Counted from the first letter of the stretch, positions 1 to 5,637 are shown. The stretch is 6,045 bases of DNA from Actinomycetes bacterium (GCA_021793715.1 JAJYSF010000064.1:1-6045); one strand, 5' to 3'. The notes: generated from the sequence alone by a model not told the origin. A program made the numbers and translations.

Positions 1-2
1 GT

Positions 3-374
3 CGGCTGATGGGGCTTACGCTCCAGGTACAGGCTGCGGAGCTGGACGCGGCGTGGTGGACGATCCCGCTGCTCGTGCTCTCGGCTGTGCGTGCAGGGCT
101 GCTGGAGGAGATCATCCTCAACGGCTACCTCGCCGAGCGCTTCTCGCAGCTGCGGTGGTCCGCGTGGCAGGCGCTGGCATTCATCGCCGTACTGCGCGGG
201 CTCTACCACCTCTATCAGGGGCCCGCGATGGCGCTAGGCAACGTCGTCATGGGGCTCGTATTCGGGTGGGTATACCTGAAGTGGCGGCGGGTCATGCCGC
301 TCGTGCTCGCTCACGCCCTGATCGACATCATCGCCTTCGTCGGCTATCCGCTCGCGGTGCCGTTCCTCCCGTAG
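3..374 (+). CDS. CPBP family intramembrane metalloprotease, C-terminal part (5' end outside window)
   Basis: This is the C-terminal part of a CPBP (CAAX protease / bacteriocin-processing, 'Abi') membrane protein. The reading frame is open to the left edge, so the first in-window ATG at 9 is probably internal. The visible ~122 residues hold the family signatures in order. The first glutamate pair is in LLEEIILNGYL, where the usual EExxxR motif carries N in place of R; many actinobacterial members also vary there. Next is the histidine segment RGLYHLYQGP, then a Gly-rich helix (GNVVMGLVFGWVYLKWRR). Last is the final conserved histidine in PLVLAHALIDIIAF. Hydrophobic helices alternate with short charged loops, so it sits in the membrane. 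Known relatives are putative Glu/His metalloproteases; the substrate here is unknown. Full-length members have roughly 220-280 residues, so about half is missing off-window. It converges on the NUDIX pair. Confidence 0.88.
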   Translation, partial: RLMGLTLQVQAAELDAAWWTIPLLVLSAVRAGLLEEIILNGYLAERFSQLRWSAWQALAFIAVLRGLYHLYQGPAMALGNVVMGLVFGWVYLKWRRVMPLVLAHALIDIIAFVGYPLAVPFLP

Positions 375-385
375 TCCCCCTCATT

Positions 386-451
386 TCCACAAGTCTCCGA
401 CGAGTCCGGCGCGATTCGCTGCGGACTCGTCGGAGACTTGTGGACTTGTGG
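386..451 (+). repeat. Dispersed palindromic element, copy 1 (forward)
   Basis: This is a perfect 23-bp inverted repeat, 386-408 with 422-444, around a 13-base loop (GCGCGATTCGCTG, 409-421). The core arm unit is CAAGTCTCCGACGAGTCCG. The right arm is followed by a short direct repeat, ACTTGTGG, at 444-451. The element fills the gap between the stop of the CPBP gene and the convergent stop of the second NUDIX gene. The hairpin could therefore stop transcription from both sides, but no T tract follows the stem on either strand, so it is not a standard intrinsic terminator. Copies 2 and 3 in this window share the arm sequence, the loop length and part of the loop sequence. Copy 3 also shares flanks (CATTTCC on the left, a doubled ACTTGTGG on the right). 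That makes it a repeat family rather than a chance hairpin. Confidence 0.9.
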
Positions 452-455
452 AGCG

Positions 456-875
456 TCACACTGCAGCGGCCCGCAGGGCCGGGAGGATCCGATCCGTCAT
501 GAGCGGAGCGAGGTCGGGCGCCGCGGAGACGGCCGGATCGACCCACCGGAGCTCCTCGATCTCGGCCTCCGGCGCCGTCACCTCGATGGGCGGATGCGTG
601 AACACCGTTCCCCGGACGACGTACCCGCCCTCATTCGCTGCGGGCGCCTCGAACACGCCGAGCAAACGCATCTGCGTCGGATTCAGGTCGACGCCGAGTT
701 CCTCGCGAATCTCGCGGATCGCGGTGTCAACGGCGCTCTCCCCCGGATCCGGTTTGCCGCCCGGCTGCATGAACCGCGTCGTGCCACGCTTGCGGACCGC
801 GAGCACGTGCCCCGTCTCGGGGTGCCGCAGCACGACCGCGCTCACGTGGATCCGCTTGGTCTCGTGGTCGATCAC
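456..875 (-). CDS. NUDIX hydrolase (MutT-like), second gene of the pair
   Basis: This 139-residue protein is a single NUDIX domain, a fold that cleaves nucleoside diphosphates linked to another moiety. The NUDIX box is complete at residues 40-62: GGKPDPGE, then seven residues, then REIREELGV, so G, E46, R54, E55, E58, E59 and G61 are all present. PGGK before the box and VRKRGTTRFMQPGG resemble actinobacterial MutT-like proteins. The substrate (for example an oxidised dNTP) cannot be told from sequence. The chosen start is GTG at 875. It overlaps the TGA of the upstream NUDIX gene as GTGA, with GAGG eight bases before it, and gives a normal single-domain length. The frame is open upstream to 1289, but that stretch is the antisense-frame shadow of the upstream gene. 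The two are probably co-transcribed and translationally coupled. Family is certain; substrate is unknown. Confidence 0.9.
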   Translation of the reverse strand: MIDHETKRIHVSAVVLRHPETGHVLAVRKRGTTRFMQPGGKPDPGESAVDTAIREIREELGVDLNPTQMRLLGVFEAPAANEGGYVVRGTVFTHPPIEVTAPEAEIEELRWVDPAVSAAPDLAPLMTDRILPALRAAAV

Positions 876-1345
876 TCCTCGAACCTCGCTGAACCGTCGT
901 GGGTGAGCGCGACGCGGATCCGTTCGTGCATGTCGTCGCCCAGACCGGCACCGTCGAGCTCGGCGACCGGGCACCACCAGGCCCGCGTGTTCTCGCCGTC
1001 GGCCGGGTGCGGATCGCCACCCGTCCAGCGACAGCGCACGACGTGGTCGAGGAACTGCGCCTGATCCCCGTTCGAGAACGTCATCGGCGGCATCGAGTGC
1101 ACCCACACGAGCGCCTCGGCCTCCGAGGTCATCCCGGCCTCTTCCTCGACCTCGCGCACCGCGGCGCTCGCGGGCTCCTCGCCCGGGTCCACGATTCCGG
1201 TCACCGGAGTGATCCGCCCGTTGTCCGCCCGCTCGACGAGCAGCACGCTGTCGTCCTTCACGACGACGGCCGTCACACCGATGAGCCACAGCGGGTCGTG
1301 CCCGATCTTCTCGCGCAGCCGCAGGATGAAATCAGGTGTCGCCAT
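872..1345 (-). CDS. NUDIX hydrolase, first gene of the pair
   Basis: A 157-residue NUDIX protein. The box at residues 50-72 matches the consensus fully: GIVDPGE, seven residues, then REVEEEAGM (R64, E65, E68, E69, G71). The N-terminus (PDFILRLREKIGHDPLWLIGV) followed by the strand TAVVVKDDSVLLVERAD is typical of a common actinobacterial NUDIX group of about 155 residues. The C-terminal half has WVHSMPPMTF and a Trp-rich strand (ENTRAWWCPVAEL), which would shape the substrate pocket. The substrate is unknown. The start is ATG at 1345, preceded by a purine-rich G run (GGGTCGGGGG) that gives only a loosely spaced Shine-Dalgarno. The gene ends in a GTGA overlap with the second NUDIX gene. The two NUDIX proteins differ in sequence, so this is not a recent tandem duplication. 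Palindrome copy 2 lies about 50 bases upstream, in or near the promoter region. Confidence 0.92.
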   Translation of the reverse strand: MATPDFILRLREKIGHDPLWLIGVTAVVVKDDSVLLVERADNGRITPVTGIVDPGEEPASAAVREVEEEAGMTSEAEALVWVHSMPPMTFSNGDQAQFLDHVVRCRWTGGDPHPADGENTRAWWCPVAELDGAGLGDDMHERIRVALTHDGSARFEE

Positions 1346-1389
1346 CCCCCGACCCTATGCGTGCCCCGCTCCACGGCTCCTCACGACAC

Positions 1390-1455
1390 CGACGAGTCCG
1401 CAAGTCTCCGACGAGTCCGCAACGAATGGCGACGGACTCGTCGGAGACTTGCGGA
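1390..1455 (-). repeat. Dispersed palindromic element, copy 2 (inverted orientation)
   Basis: This is a perfect 23-bp inverted repeat, 1397-1419 with 1433-1455, with a 13-base loop (1420-1432). The loop read on the minus strand is TCGCCATTCGTTG. It matches the copy 1 loop at 10 of 13 positions, whereas the plus-strand reading does not, so this copy is inverted relative to copy 1. A further half unit (CCGACGAGTCCG, ending at 1400) abuts the plus-strand left arm. In element orientation this corresponds to the extra partial right arm seen in copies 1 and 3. Arms read CCGCAAG/CTTGCGG where copy 1 has CCACAAG/CTTGTGG, a paired change that keeps the stem intact. The copy lies upstream of a gene start rather than behind a gene end, which argues against the family being simply terminators. 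Confidence 0.88.
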
Positions 1456-1472
1456 TATCGGTCGGACGCCGG

Positions 1473-1501
1473 GCCCGCCCCGCGGGATAGCGCGGGCGGG
1501 C
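1473..1501. repeat. GC-rich hairpin
   Basis: GCCCGCCC (1473-1480) pairs with GGGCGGGC (1494-1501). Three more inner pairs form after one bulged C, around the loop GGATAG (1485-1490). On the plus strand it is followed by TT and then G-rich sequence, so the U tract expected of an intrinsic terminator is poor. No intact plus-strand gene ends just upstream. It may be the leftover terminator of a deleted gene, or a chance GC-rich fold. Confidence 0.4.
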
Positions 1502-1634
1502 TTGGGTGGGTCGCACCAGTGCGGAGTCGGGTGCGCGGGGCATACCTCGTCCACAGGCGAACGATACGCCCTTTCTGTTCCCGATGGCGGGGTTCGCAGC
1601 CATGTGACTCACACGGATATGCGACGCTCGGCGC

Positions 1635-1913
1635 ATGTCCATATTCTCGCCGACACGAAGGGCGCCGCACGGATCACCGGGCAGGTCCGCGGCCACTCTC
1701 GCGGTGATCGAGTGGCTCGGGCATCCGATACCTGAGCTGCAGGTGGTGTTCGACCTCAAGGGGTACGGCGAAGCGCGCGTCGACACCTACTGGCGTGACT
1801 CCGATGTCGTCGGAGAGGCGGACGGAGACATGAAGTATCGCGATGATCCCCGCGGGTCGCACACCGCGATCCTTGTGGAGAAGAAGCGCGAGGATGCGCT
1901 GCTGACGCGCTGA
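1635..1913 (+). pseudogene. Truncated DUF559 / AbiEi-like endonuclease-fold protein (gene fragment)
   Basis: The 92-residue translation matches, from memory, the C-terminal domain of actinobacterial proteins annotated as 'type IV toxin-antitoxin AbiEi family antitoxin' or DUF559. These have about 280-320 residues. Landmarks in order are SPGRSAATLAVIEWLG (usual SPGES...), IPELQ (33-36), ARVDTYW (47-53), VGEADGDMKY (59-68) and KKREDALL (83-90). D50, E61, D63 and K67 fit the PD-(D/E)xK-like core of this fold. The N-terminal ~200 residues are missing: an in-frame stop lies at 1605-1607, and the family resemblance seems to start only near 1620. The C-terminal ~35 residues are also missing; the frame stops right after KREDALLTR, two bases from the convergent ypeA stop. 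No convincing Shine-Dalgarno precedes the ATG. I read it as the remnant of a deleted gene. A short expressed protein is possible but less likely. Confidence 0.65.
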
Positions 1914-1915
1914 TG

Positions 1916-2341
1916 TCAGCTGTCGGCGAGCAGACGCCGGCCAGCCACCAGAACGTCCGACCGCTCATAGCCGCGTCCGTCGTAGAACGCGAGCACCGGT
2001 GCGTTATCGGAGCGCACCATGAGCTGCACCTTCGGACATCCGAGTGCTTCGAGACGCTGCTCCGCCTCGCGAACCAGCGCGGATCCGATCCCCTCGCCCG
2101 TCCTCGATGGGTCGGTTGCGAGATAGTAGAGCCAGCCGCGATGACCGTCATAGCCGGCCATCACGGATCCGACGACGCCCTCGTCGTCCGCGACGAGCAG
2201 CAGATCCGGCCAGACGGCGCGAGCGCGGGCGATGTCAGCACGCGGGTCGTTCCACGGTCGAACAAGACCCGTGCTGTGCCAGAGGGCGATGACCGGCTCG
2301 ATGTCGGCATCCGTGATCGGACGGATTCGCACGTCGGTCAC
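1916..2341 (-). CDS. ypeA: YpeA-like GNAT acetyltransferase
   Basis: From GTG 2341 this encodes 141 residues, the same length as E. coli YpeA as I recall it. It shares that protein's distinctive blocks along its length: RPWNDPRADIARA (28-40), VVGSVMAGYDGHRG (56-69) with YYL following, GCPKVQLMV (101-109), the DN..VL..Y segment (112-120) and GYERSDVLVAGRRL (124-137). The acetyl-CoA loop is SRTGEGIGSAL (79-89); the usual Arg of the RGxG loop is T81, next to R80. YpeA-type proteins are N-acetyltransferases of the GNAT fold; the physiological substrate is not settled. The start is chosen because GTG overlaps the TGA of the upstream acetyltransferase remnant as GTGA, a coupling relic. The frame is open back to another GTG at 2380, but those 13 extra residues are low-complexity and overlap the remnant. 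The gene looks intact. Its original operon partner is broken, so its present promoter is unclear; read-through from the thiamine operon is possible. Confidence 0.88.
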   Translation of the reverse strand: MTDVRIRPITDADIEPVIALWHSTGLVRPWNDPRADIARARAVWPDLLLVADDEGVVGSVMAGYDGHRGWLYYLATDPSRTGEGIGSALVREAEQRLEALGCPKVQLMVRSDNAPVLAFYDGRGYERSDVLVAGRRLLADS

Positions 2342-2475
2342 GGCAGCCGCTGCGCGAGACCGTTGCGCACGCCCGGCCACTCCGTGTCGAGGATGGAGTA
2401 CACGGCCGTGTCTCGGACGTGGCCGTCGCGGAGGATCCGATGACTACGCAACATCGGAGTAGACGAGAAGCTCAT
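2338..2475 (-). pseudogene. C-terminal remnant of a RimJ/RimL-type GNAT acetyltransferase
   Basis: The short minus-strand frame from ATG 2475 to the TGA at 2338-2340 encodes 45 residues. Residues 9-45 (beginning LRSHRILRDGHVRDTAVYSI and continuing LDTEWPGVRNGLAQRLP) look like the C-terminus of RimJ/RimL-type GNAT proteins. Those typically end with a strand such as LRxH, then DG..RDT..YSI, then a helix EWPxVRxxLxxRL. Full proteins have about 170-220 residues, so the acetyl-CoA binding core is gone. A TAG stop lies four codons before the ATG, and palindrome copy 3 begins about 25 bases beyond it. The stop overlaps the ypeA start as GTGA, the mark of a former two-gene operon of acetyltransferases. 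The remnant shares no long intact upstream frame. It cannot be an active enzyme; its translation might still help ypeA start. Confidence 0.72.
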
Positions 2476-2501
2476 TCGGCGACCCTATCGTCGGACGCAT
2501 T

Positions 2502-2605
2502 TCCGCAAGTCTCCGACAGGTCCGCAAGTCTCCGACGAGTCCGGTGCAAACAGCTGCGGACCTGTCGGAGACTTGCGGACTCGATGGAGACTTGTGGACT
2601 TGTGG
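2502..2605 (+). repeat. Dispersed palindromic element, copy 3 (compound, doubled arms)
   Basis: This copy has two left arm units and two right ones. Left A is 2502-2524 (core with GACAGGTCCG), left B 2522-2543 (GACGAGTCCG), the 13-base loop GTGCAAACAGCTG is 2544-2556, right 1 is 2557-2579 and right 2 is 2576-2597. A terminal ACTTGTGG ends at 2605. Left A is perfectly complementary to right 1 over 23 bp. Left B, the arm at the standard loop distance, has two mismatches to right 1. Right 2 plus the terminal repeat (2576-2605) matches copy 1 positions 422-451 at 28 of 30 bases. It has the same orientation as copy 1 and the same CATTTCC left flank. It lies downstream of the thiamine operon and upstream of a truncated acetyltransferase, both on the minus strand. 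Confidence 0.88.
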
Positions 2606-2658
2606 GGGCGTCGCGCCGGGCGGCTCGCGCGCCGCGACCGGCGACGGCGCACGGCCCC

Positions 2659-4776
2659 TCACTCCCCCTGCGCGAAGAAGGCGCGCTCGTGTTCCGCCGA
2701 CTGAACGAACGCGCGGCGCATGAGCCGCAGTCGTGCGCCAGGTGCGCGTCGTGCGGCCTGCTGCACCCATGCGATCGCGGCCCGTGTGTCACGCGCGAAC
2801 TCGTCGGATCCGTAGGTGTCGAGCCAGTCTCGATACGGATGATCCGCGCGGTTCGCGGCGGCGAGGTCGCGGCCGATGTCGTCGTAGAGCCAGAAACACG
2901 GCAGCAGGGCCGCGACGAGCACGCCGTGGTCGCCGGTCGCGGCCGCCCGCTCGAGGTGCGCGAGGTAGGCGGCGGCCTCCCGGGACGGCGTGCGCGCCTC
3001 GGTCGCGCCGTGCGCGCGGTGCAGCTCCATCTCAGTCTCGCGACACGAGGCCGCCGACGCCTCCCAGAAGCGACGTTCCGCGCGCGTGGGTGCCACGACC
3101 GCGGCGCGCGCAAGCAGGTGAGCATACGCCTCGAGGTAGATCGCGTCTTGTCGTAGGTATTCCGCGAACCGCGCGGCGTCGAGGGATCCGTCCGCGAGCT
3201 GCGTCACGAACGAGTCGGAGACGATCGCGGCGCGGAGCTCTGAGATGTCCTCCCACCACGCGTCGAGCTCGGCGTCACGACGCGGCGGCGCGATGCCGGC
3301 ACGCAGCGCGTATGCATGGTCGACCGGACCGTGCCCGCCGTCCGAGCCCACCTCGAGCCCGTCGGCGGCCGCGATTGCACCGCGCAGCCACTCTCTCGCG
3401 AGCCGCGCGGACCATGCCCAGCGCACGTCGTCCGCGAGCGCCGTCCGGTCGCCGGCTCGGATGGAGGCGATCGCCGATGACAGCGAGCATCCCGTGCCGT
3501 GGGTGCTGGCCGTGTCGATCCGCGTCCCGTCGAACGCGGCGAGCACACCCGCGGATCCGACGAGCGCGTCCGGGCTGCGATCGCCGGGAAGGTGGCCTCC
3601 CTTGGCGTAGACGAGCACCTCGTGGCGCGCGGCGAGCCGCTGCGCCTGCGCGAGCGCCTCCGGCCACTCGCGCGCCTCGGGTTCGCCGACGAGCACCGCC
3701 AGCTCCGGCAGGTTCGGCGTGATCACATCGGCAAGACCGACCAGCCTCGTCAGGGCCGCCTCCGCGGCAGCGTCGAGCAGACGGTGACCGCTCGTGGCGA
3801 TCATCACCGGGTCGAGCACGACGGGCGTGGATTCGCGGCGCGCCGCGAGCCAGTCGGCGACGACGTCGATCACGGTCGCGTCGGCGAGCATTCCGATCTT
3901 CACCGCATCGATACGGACGTCGGCGTCGAGCGCCGCCAGCTGCTCACCGAGGAACGCGGCGGGCGGAACGTGGACACCGGCCACGCCCTGGGTGTTCTGG
4001 ATCGTGAGGGCCGCGATCGCGGCCATGCCGTAGCCGCCGGTCGCCTGGATCGTCTTGAGGTCCGCTTGGATCCCCGCCCCTCCCGACGGGTCGGATCCCG
4101 CGATCGTGAGCACGTTGGGCACGGGGTGCGCGGCGCGTTGCCACTCGTGGTGCAGCTCCCGAGCGGCATGCTCAGGATCCGCGGCGCGGCAGATCGCGCG
4201 CACGACGGCGATCCCCGCCGCACCGGCCGCGATCGCGTCCGCCGCGTCGCCCGCGCCGACGCCGCCGATTGCGACGCACGGCAGAGCTCCCGCGGTCTGC
4301 GTCGCGCGAGCGAGGCCATCCCATCCGAGCGGCTCGGGTGCGTCGGGTTTCGTCGGCGTCGCGCGCACGGCGCCGACACCGAGATAGTCGACGGTTCCCG
4401 GAGAGAGCGTGCGGGCACGTGTGATCTCGTCGCCGGTCGACGCGCTGAGGCCCACGATCGCCCGCGGCCCCACGCGTTCGCGCACGTCTTCGACGGGTTC
4501 GTCGCCCTGCCCGACGTGCACGCCATCGACGTGCATCCCCGCCGCACGCGCGGCGAGGAAGACGTCGACGCGGTCGTTGATGAGAAGCACCGCTCGGCCG
4601 GCGATCGCCTCAGCGCAGGCGTCAACGACGCGGAGGAGGTCGCCATCGGCGAGGTGCTTGCCGCGGATCTGTACCGCGGTCACCCCGCCCTCGACCGCCG
4701 CCGCGACGATCGCGGCGGGGTCGCCGTCGTCGATCGTCGCGAGGTCGGCGACGAGGTACGTGCTCACGTCGATCAT
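2659..4776 (-). CDS. thiED: Trifunctional ThiE-ThiD-TenA thiamine salvage protein
   Basis: This 705-residue protein joins three cytosolic enzymes. Residues ~5-213 are thiamine-phosphate synthase ThiE: AVQIRGK (34-40), LLINDRVDV (64-72), DGVHVGQ (84-90), VGLSAST (108-114), [14 protein letters not shown] (130-143) and IGGV (170-173). Residues ~221-490 are HMP/HMP-phosphate kinase Thi[20 protein letters not shown] (223-241), KIGML (293-297), LDPVM (321-325), ITPNLPE (352-358), YAKGGH (390-395) and [14 protein letters not shown] (425-438), with catalytic C430. Residues ~504-705 are TenA, aminopyrimidine aminohydrolase: QDAIYLEAY (543-551), [12 protein letters not shown] (624-635), whose C627 matches the TenA nucleophile, and a C-terminal SAEHERAFF with a candidate catalytic Glu. 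TenA frees HMP from aminopyrimidine, ThiD makes HMP-PP and ThiE joins it to thiazole phosphate from ThiM. ATG 4776 overlaps the thiM stop as ATGA with no strong Shine-Dalgarno, so translation is probably coupled. Fusions of this layout are known in actinobacteria, as I recall in corynebacterial ThiED. Confidence 0.95.
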   Translation of the reverse strand: MIDVSTYLVADLATIDDGDPAAIVAAAVEGGVTAVQIRGKHLADGDLLRVVDACAEAIAGRAVLLINDRVDVFLAARAAGMHVDGVHVGQGDEPVEDVRERVGPRAIVGLSASTGDEITRARTLSPGTVDYLGVGAVRATPTKPDAPEPLGWDGLARATQTAGALPCVAIGGVGAGDAADAIAAGAAGIAVVRAICRAADPEHAARELHHEWQRAAHPVPNVLTIAGSDPSGGAGIQADLKTIQATGGYGMAAIAALTIQNTQGVAGVHVPPAAFLGEQLAALDADVRIDAVKIGMLADATVIDVVADWLAARRESTPVVLDPVMIATSGHRLLDAAAEAALTRLVGLADVITPNLPELAVLVGEPEAREWPEALAQAQRLAARHEVLVYAKGGHLPGDRSPDALVGSAGVLAAFDGTRIDTASTHGTGCSLSSAIASIRAGDRTALADDVRWAWSARLAREWLRGAIAAADGLEVGSDGGHGPVDHAYALRAGIAPPRRDAELDAWWEDISELRAAIVSDSFVTQLADGSLDAARFAEYLRQDAIYLEAYAHLLARAAVVAPTRAERRFWEASAASCRETEMELHRAHGATEARTPSREAAAYLAHLERAAATGDHGVLVAALLPCFWLYDDIGRDLAAANRADHPYRDWLDTYGSDEFARDTRAAIAWVQQAARRAPGARLRLMRRAFVQSAEHERAFFAQGE

Positions 4777-5546
4777 CGTGATGCCAGCTCGGCGGTCGTC
4801 ACCGCATCGAGCGCGTCGAGGAAGCGCACGGCGAACGTCCCCGGGCCGACGTCGCCCTGCGCTGCGCGCTCGGACGCGGCCGCATACAGCTCGTGGGCCG
4901 CGACGGCGCCCGCGAACGGATCCGACACCGCAACCGCTGCGGCCACGATCGCGCCGAGCGAGCAGCCGCCGCCCGTGACGCGCGTCAGGAGCGCGTCACC
5001 ACCCGTCACGCGCGCCTCGCCGGTCGGCCCGACGATGAGGTCGACGGGCCCCGAGACGGCGACCACCGCCCCCGTCTCCGCGACGAGCCGCTCGACGGCG
5101 CTCCGTGCCGCCTCGACGCCATCGGTCGCGTCGACACCGCGACCACCGGATCCCTCGCCCGCCAGCGCGCGGATCTCGGACGCGTTGCCGCGGATCACGT
5201 CGGGCCGCAGGCGCAGCAGCTCACGCGCGAAGTCGGTGCGCAGCGTCAGCGCGCCGACGCCGACCGGGTCGAGCACCCACGGGGTCTGCGCGTCGTGCGC
5301 CGCCGATGCGGCTTCGCGCATCGCCCGCCGCTGCTCGTCATCTGGCGTGCCGAGGTTGATCAGCAGCGCCGACGCGTTCGGCGCGAGCTCGGCCGCCTCG
5401 CCCGGCACGTCCGCCATGACCGGCGCGGCGCCCGCCGCAAGCAGGGCGTTGGCCGTGTAGTTGATCACGACCGCGTTAATGATGCACTGCACGAGGGGCA
5501 CGCCCTCGCGAAGCGACTGGAGAATACGGGCACTGGCGTCCGTCAT
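4773..5546 (-). CDS. thiM: Hydroxyethylthiazole kinase ThiM
   Basis: ThiM phosphorylates salvaged 4-methyl-5-(2-hydroxyethyl)thiazole, giving the thiazole phosphate used by the ThiE domain of the next protein. From ATG 5546 the product has 257 residues, a normal length. Landmarks are the N-terminal [20 protein letters not shown] (17-36), [13 protein letters not shown] (39-51), the strand LLINLGT (61-67), VLDPVGVGA (91-99), RGNASEI (119-125) and [12 protein letters not shown] (192-203), with the catalytic Cys at 195. Two spots differ from the textbook E. coli/Bacillus form: PLVQCIIN for PLVHNITN, and GGGC for GTGC. Both resemble what I recall of actinobacterial ThiM. ATG 5546 is chosen because GGAGGG (5561-5556) lies 9 bases upstream. 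An in-frame ATG at 5555 is only 0-1 base from that site and lies in the riboswitch P1 stem, and the frame further upstream is riboswitch sequence. The stop overlaps the next start as ATGA. Confidence 0.95.
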   Translation of the reverse strand: MTDASARILQSLREGVPLVQCIINAVVINYTANALLAAGAAPVMADVPGEAAELAPNASALLINLGTPDDEQRRAMREAASAAHDAQTPWVLDPVGVGALTLRTDFARELLRLRPDVIRGNASEIRALAGEGSGGRGVDATDGVEAARSAVERLVAETGAVVAVSGPVDLIVGPTGEARVTGGDALLTRVTGGGCSLGAIVAAAVAVSDPFAGAVAAHELYAAASERAAQGDVGPGTFAVRFLDALDAVTTAELASR

Positions 5547-5550
5547 GATC

Positions 5551-5626
5551 GACATCCCTCCGCTCGTGTGAACGAGATCAGGTTCTTCGGGTGTGGTCTC
5601 AGTCCCCGGCGGGGACACCCCGTGTC
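5551..5626 (-). promoter_or_regulatory. TPP riboswitch (THI element) upstream of thiM
   Basis: Read on the minus strand, the conserved blocks of the thiamine pyrophosphate aptamer appear in order. GGGGTG follows the 5' P1 arm GACA (5626-5623). CTGAGA lies at 5602-5597, and ACCTGAT at 5583-5577. The 3' GCGGAGGGA ends just before the P1 partner TGTC (5554-5551). The P3 stem is very short, a perfect GTCCCC-GCC-GGGGAC hairpin (5616-5602). The P5 region is CTCG-TTCACA-CGAG. The total of ~76 bases is compact for this class. The thiM Shine-Dalgarno GGAGGG (5561-5556) is part of the conserved 3' aptamer strand, and the start codon follows after nine bases. Only four bases separate the aptamer from the ATG, leaving no room for a separate terminator hairpin. 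TPP binding would therefore be expected to hide the ribosome site and shut the whole coupled operon. Confidence 0.93.
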
Positions 5627-5637
5627 TTCTGCCGACC

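Larger units (their letters stand above)
1346..1634. other. Non-coding stretch with palindrome copy 2 and a GC-rich hairpin
   Basis: I see no convincing gene in this ~290-base stretch. It lies between the start of the first NUDIX gene (minus strand) and a truncated DUF559-like fragment (plus strand). It holds palindrome copy 2 (1390-1455) and a GC-rich hairpin (1473-1501). Long open frames cross it on both strands, but their translations are Arg/Pro/Gly-rich and match nothing I recognise, as expected of shadow frames in high-GC DNA. A promoter for the NUDIX pair must lie near 1346-1390; no clear -35/-10 pair stands out. The only TANNNT match (TAGGGT) sits about 6 bases before the ATG, too close unless the mRNA is leaderless. 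Confidence 0.6.

Noticed and set aside
386..444. Hammerhead-like ribozyme in the CCGACGAGTCC core
   Set aside because: The GACGAG-like string recalls part of the hammerhead core, but the required GAAA strand and three-way junction are absent; the fold is a simple long hairpin.
386..444. Standard intrinsic terminator for the convergent genes
   Set aside because: The stem is long enough, but no T tract follows on either strand and a related copy lies upstream of a gene start.
876..1289. Upstream extension of the second NUDIX gene to a 277-residue protein
   Set aside because: The extra residues are an Arg/Gly-rich out-of-frame reading of the first NUDIX gene; the GTGA overlap at 875 gives a normal single-domain protein.
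899..1735. A 278-codon open frame on the plus strand
   Set aside because: It runs antisense through the first NUDIX gene, then through the palindrome and into the DUF559 fragment in the wrong frame; no family resemblance.
1805..1822. Small inverted repeat CTCCGAT...GTCGGAG resembling the palindrome arms
   Set aside because: Only about six base pairs, inside the DUF559 fragment coding frame, and lacking the rest of the arm unit and loop; probably chance.
2342..2380. Earlier GTG start for ypeA at 2380
   Set aside because: The 13 extra residues are Ala/Arg-rich, precede the normal YpeA N-terminus and overlap the acetyltransferase remnant; GTG 2341 has the stop/start overlap and gives the family length.
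386..2605. CRISPR array
   Set aside because: The repeats are palindromic, about 1 kb apart, in mixed orientation and intergenic, with no regular spacers and no cas genes in view.
3499..5460. A 653-codon open frame on the plus strand
   Set aside because: It is antisense to the ThiE-ThiD-TenA fusion and thiM, both firmly identified. Its translation is Arg/Asp/His-rich without recognisable motifs, a usual shadow in high-GC DNA.
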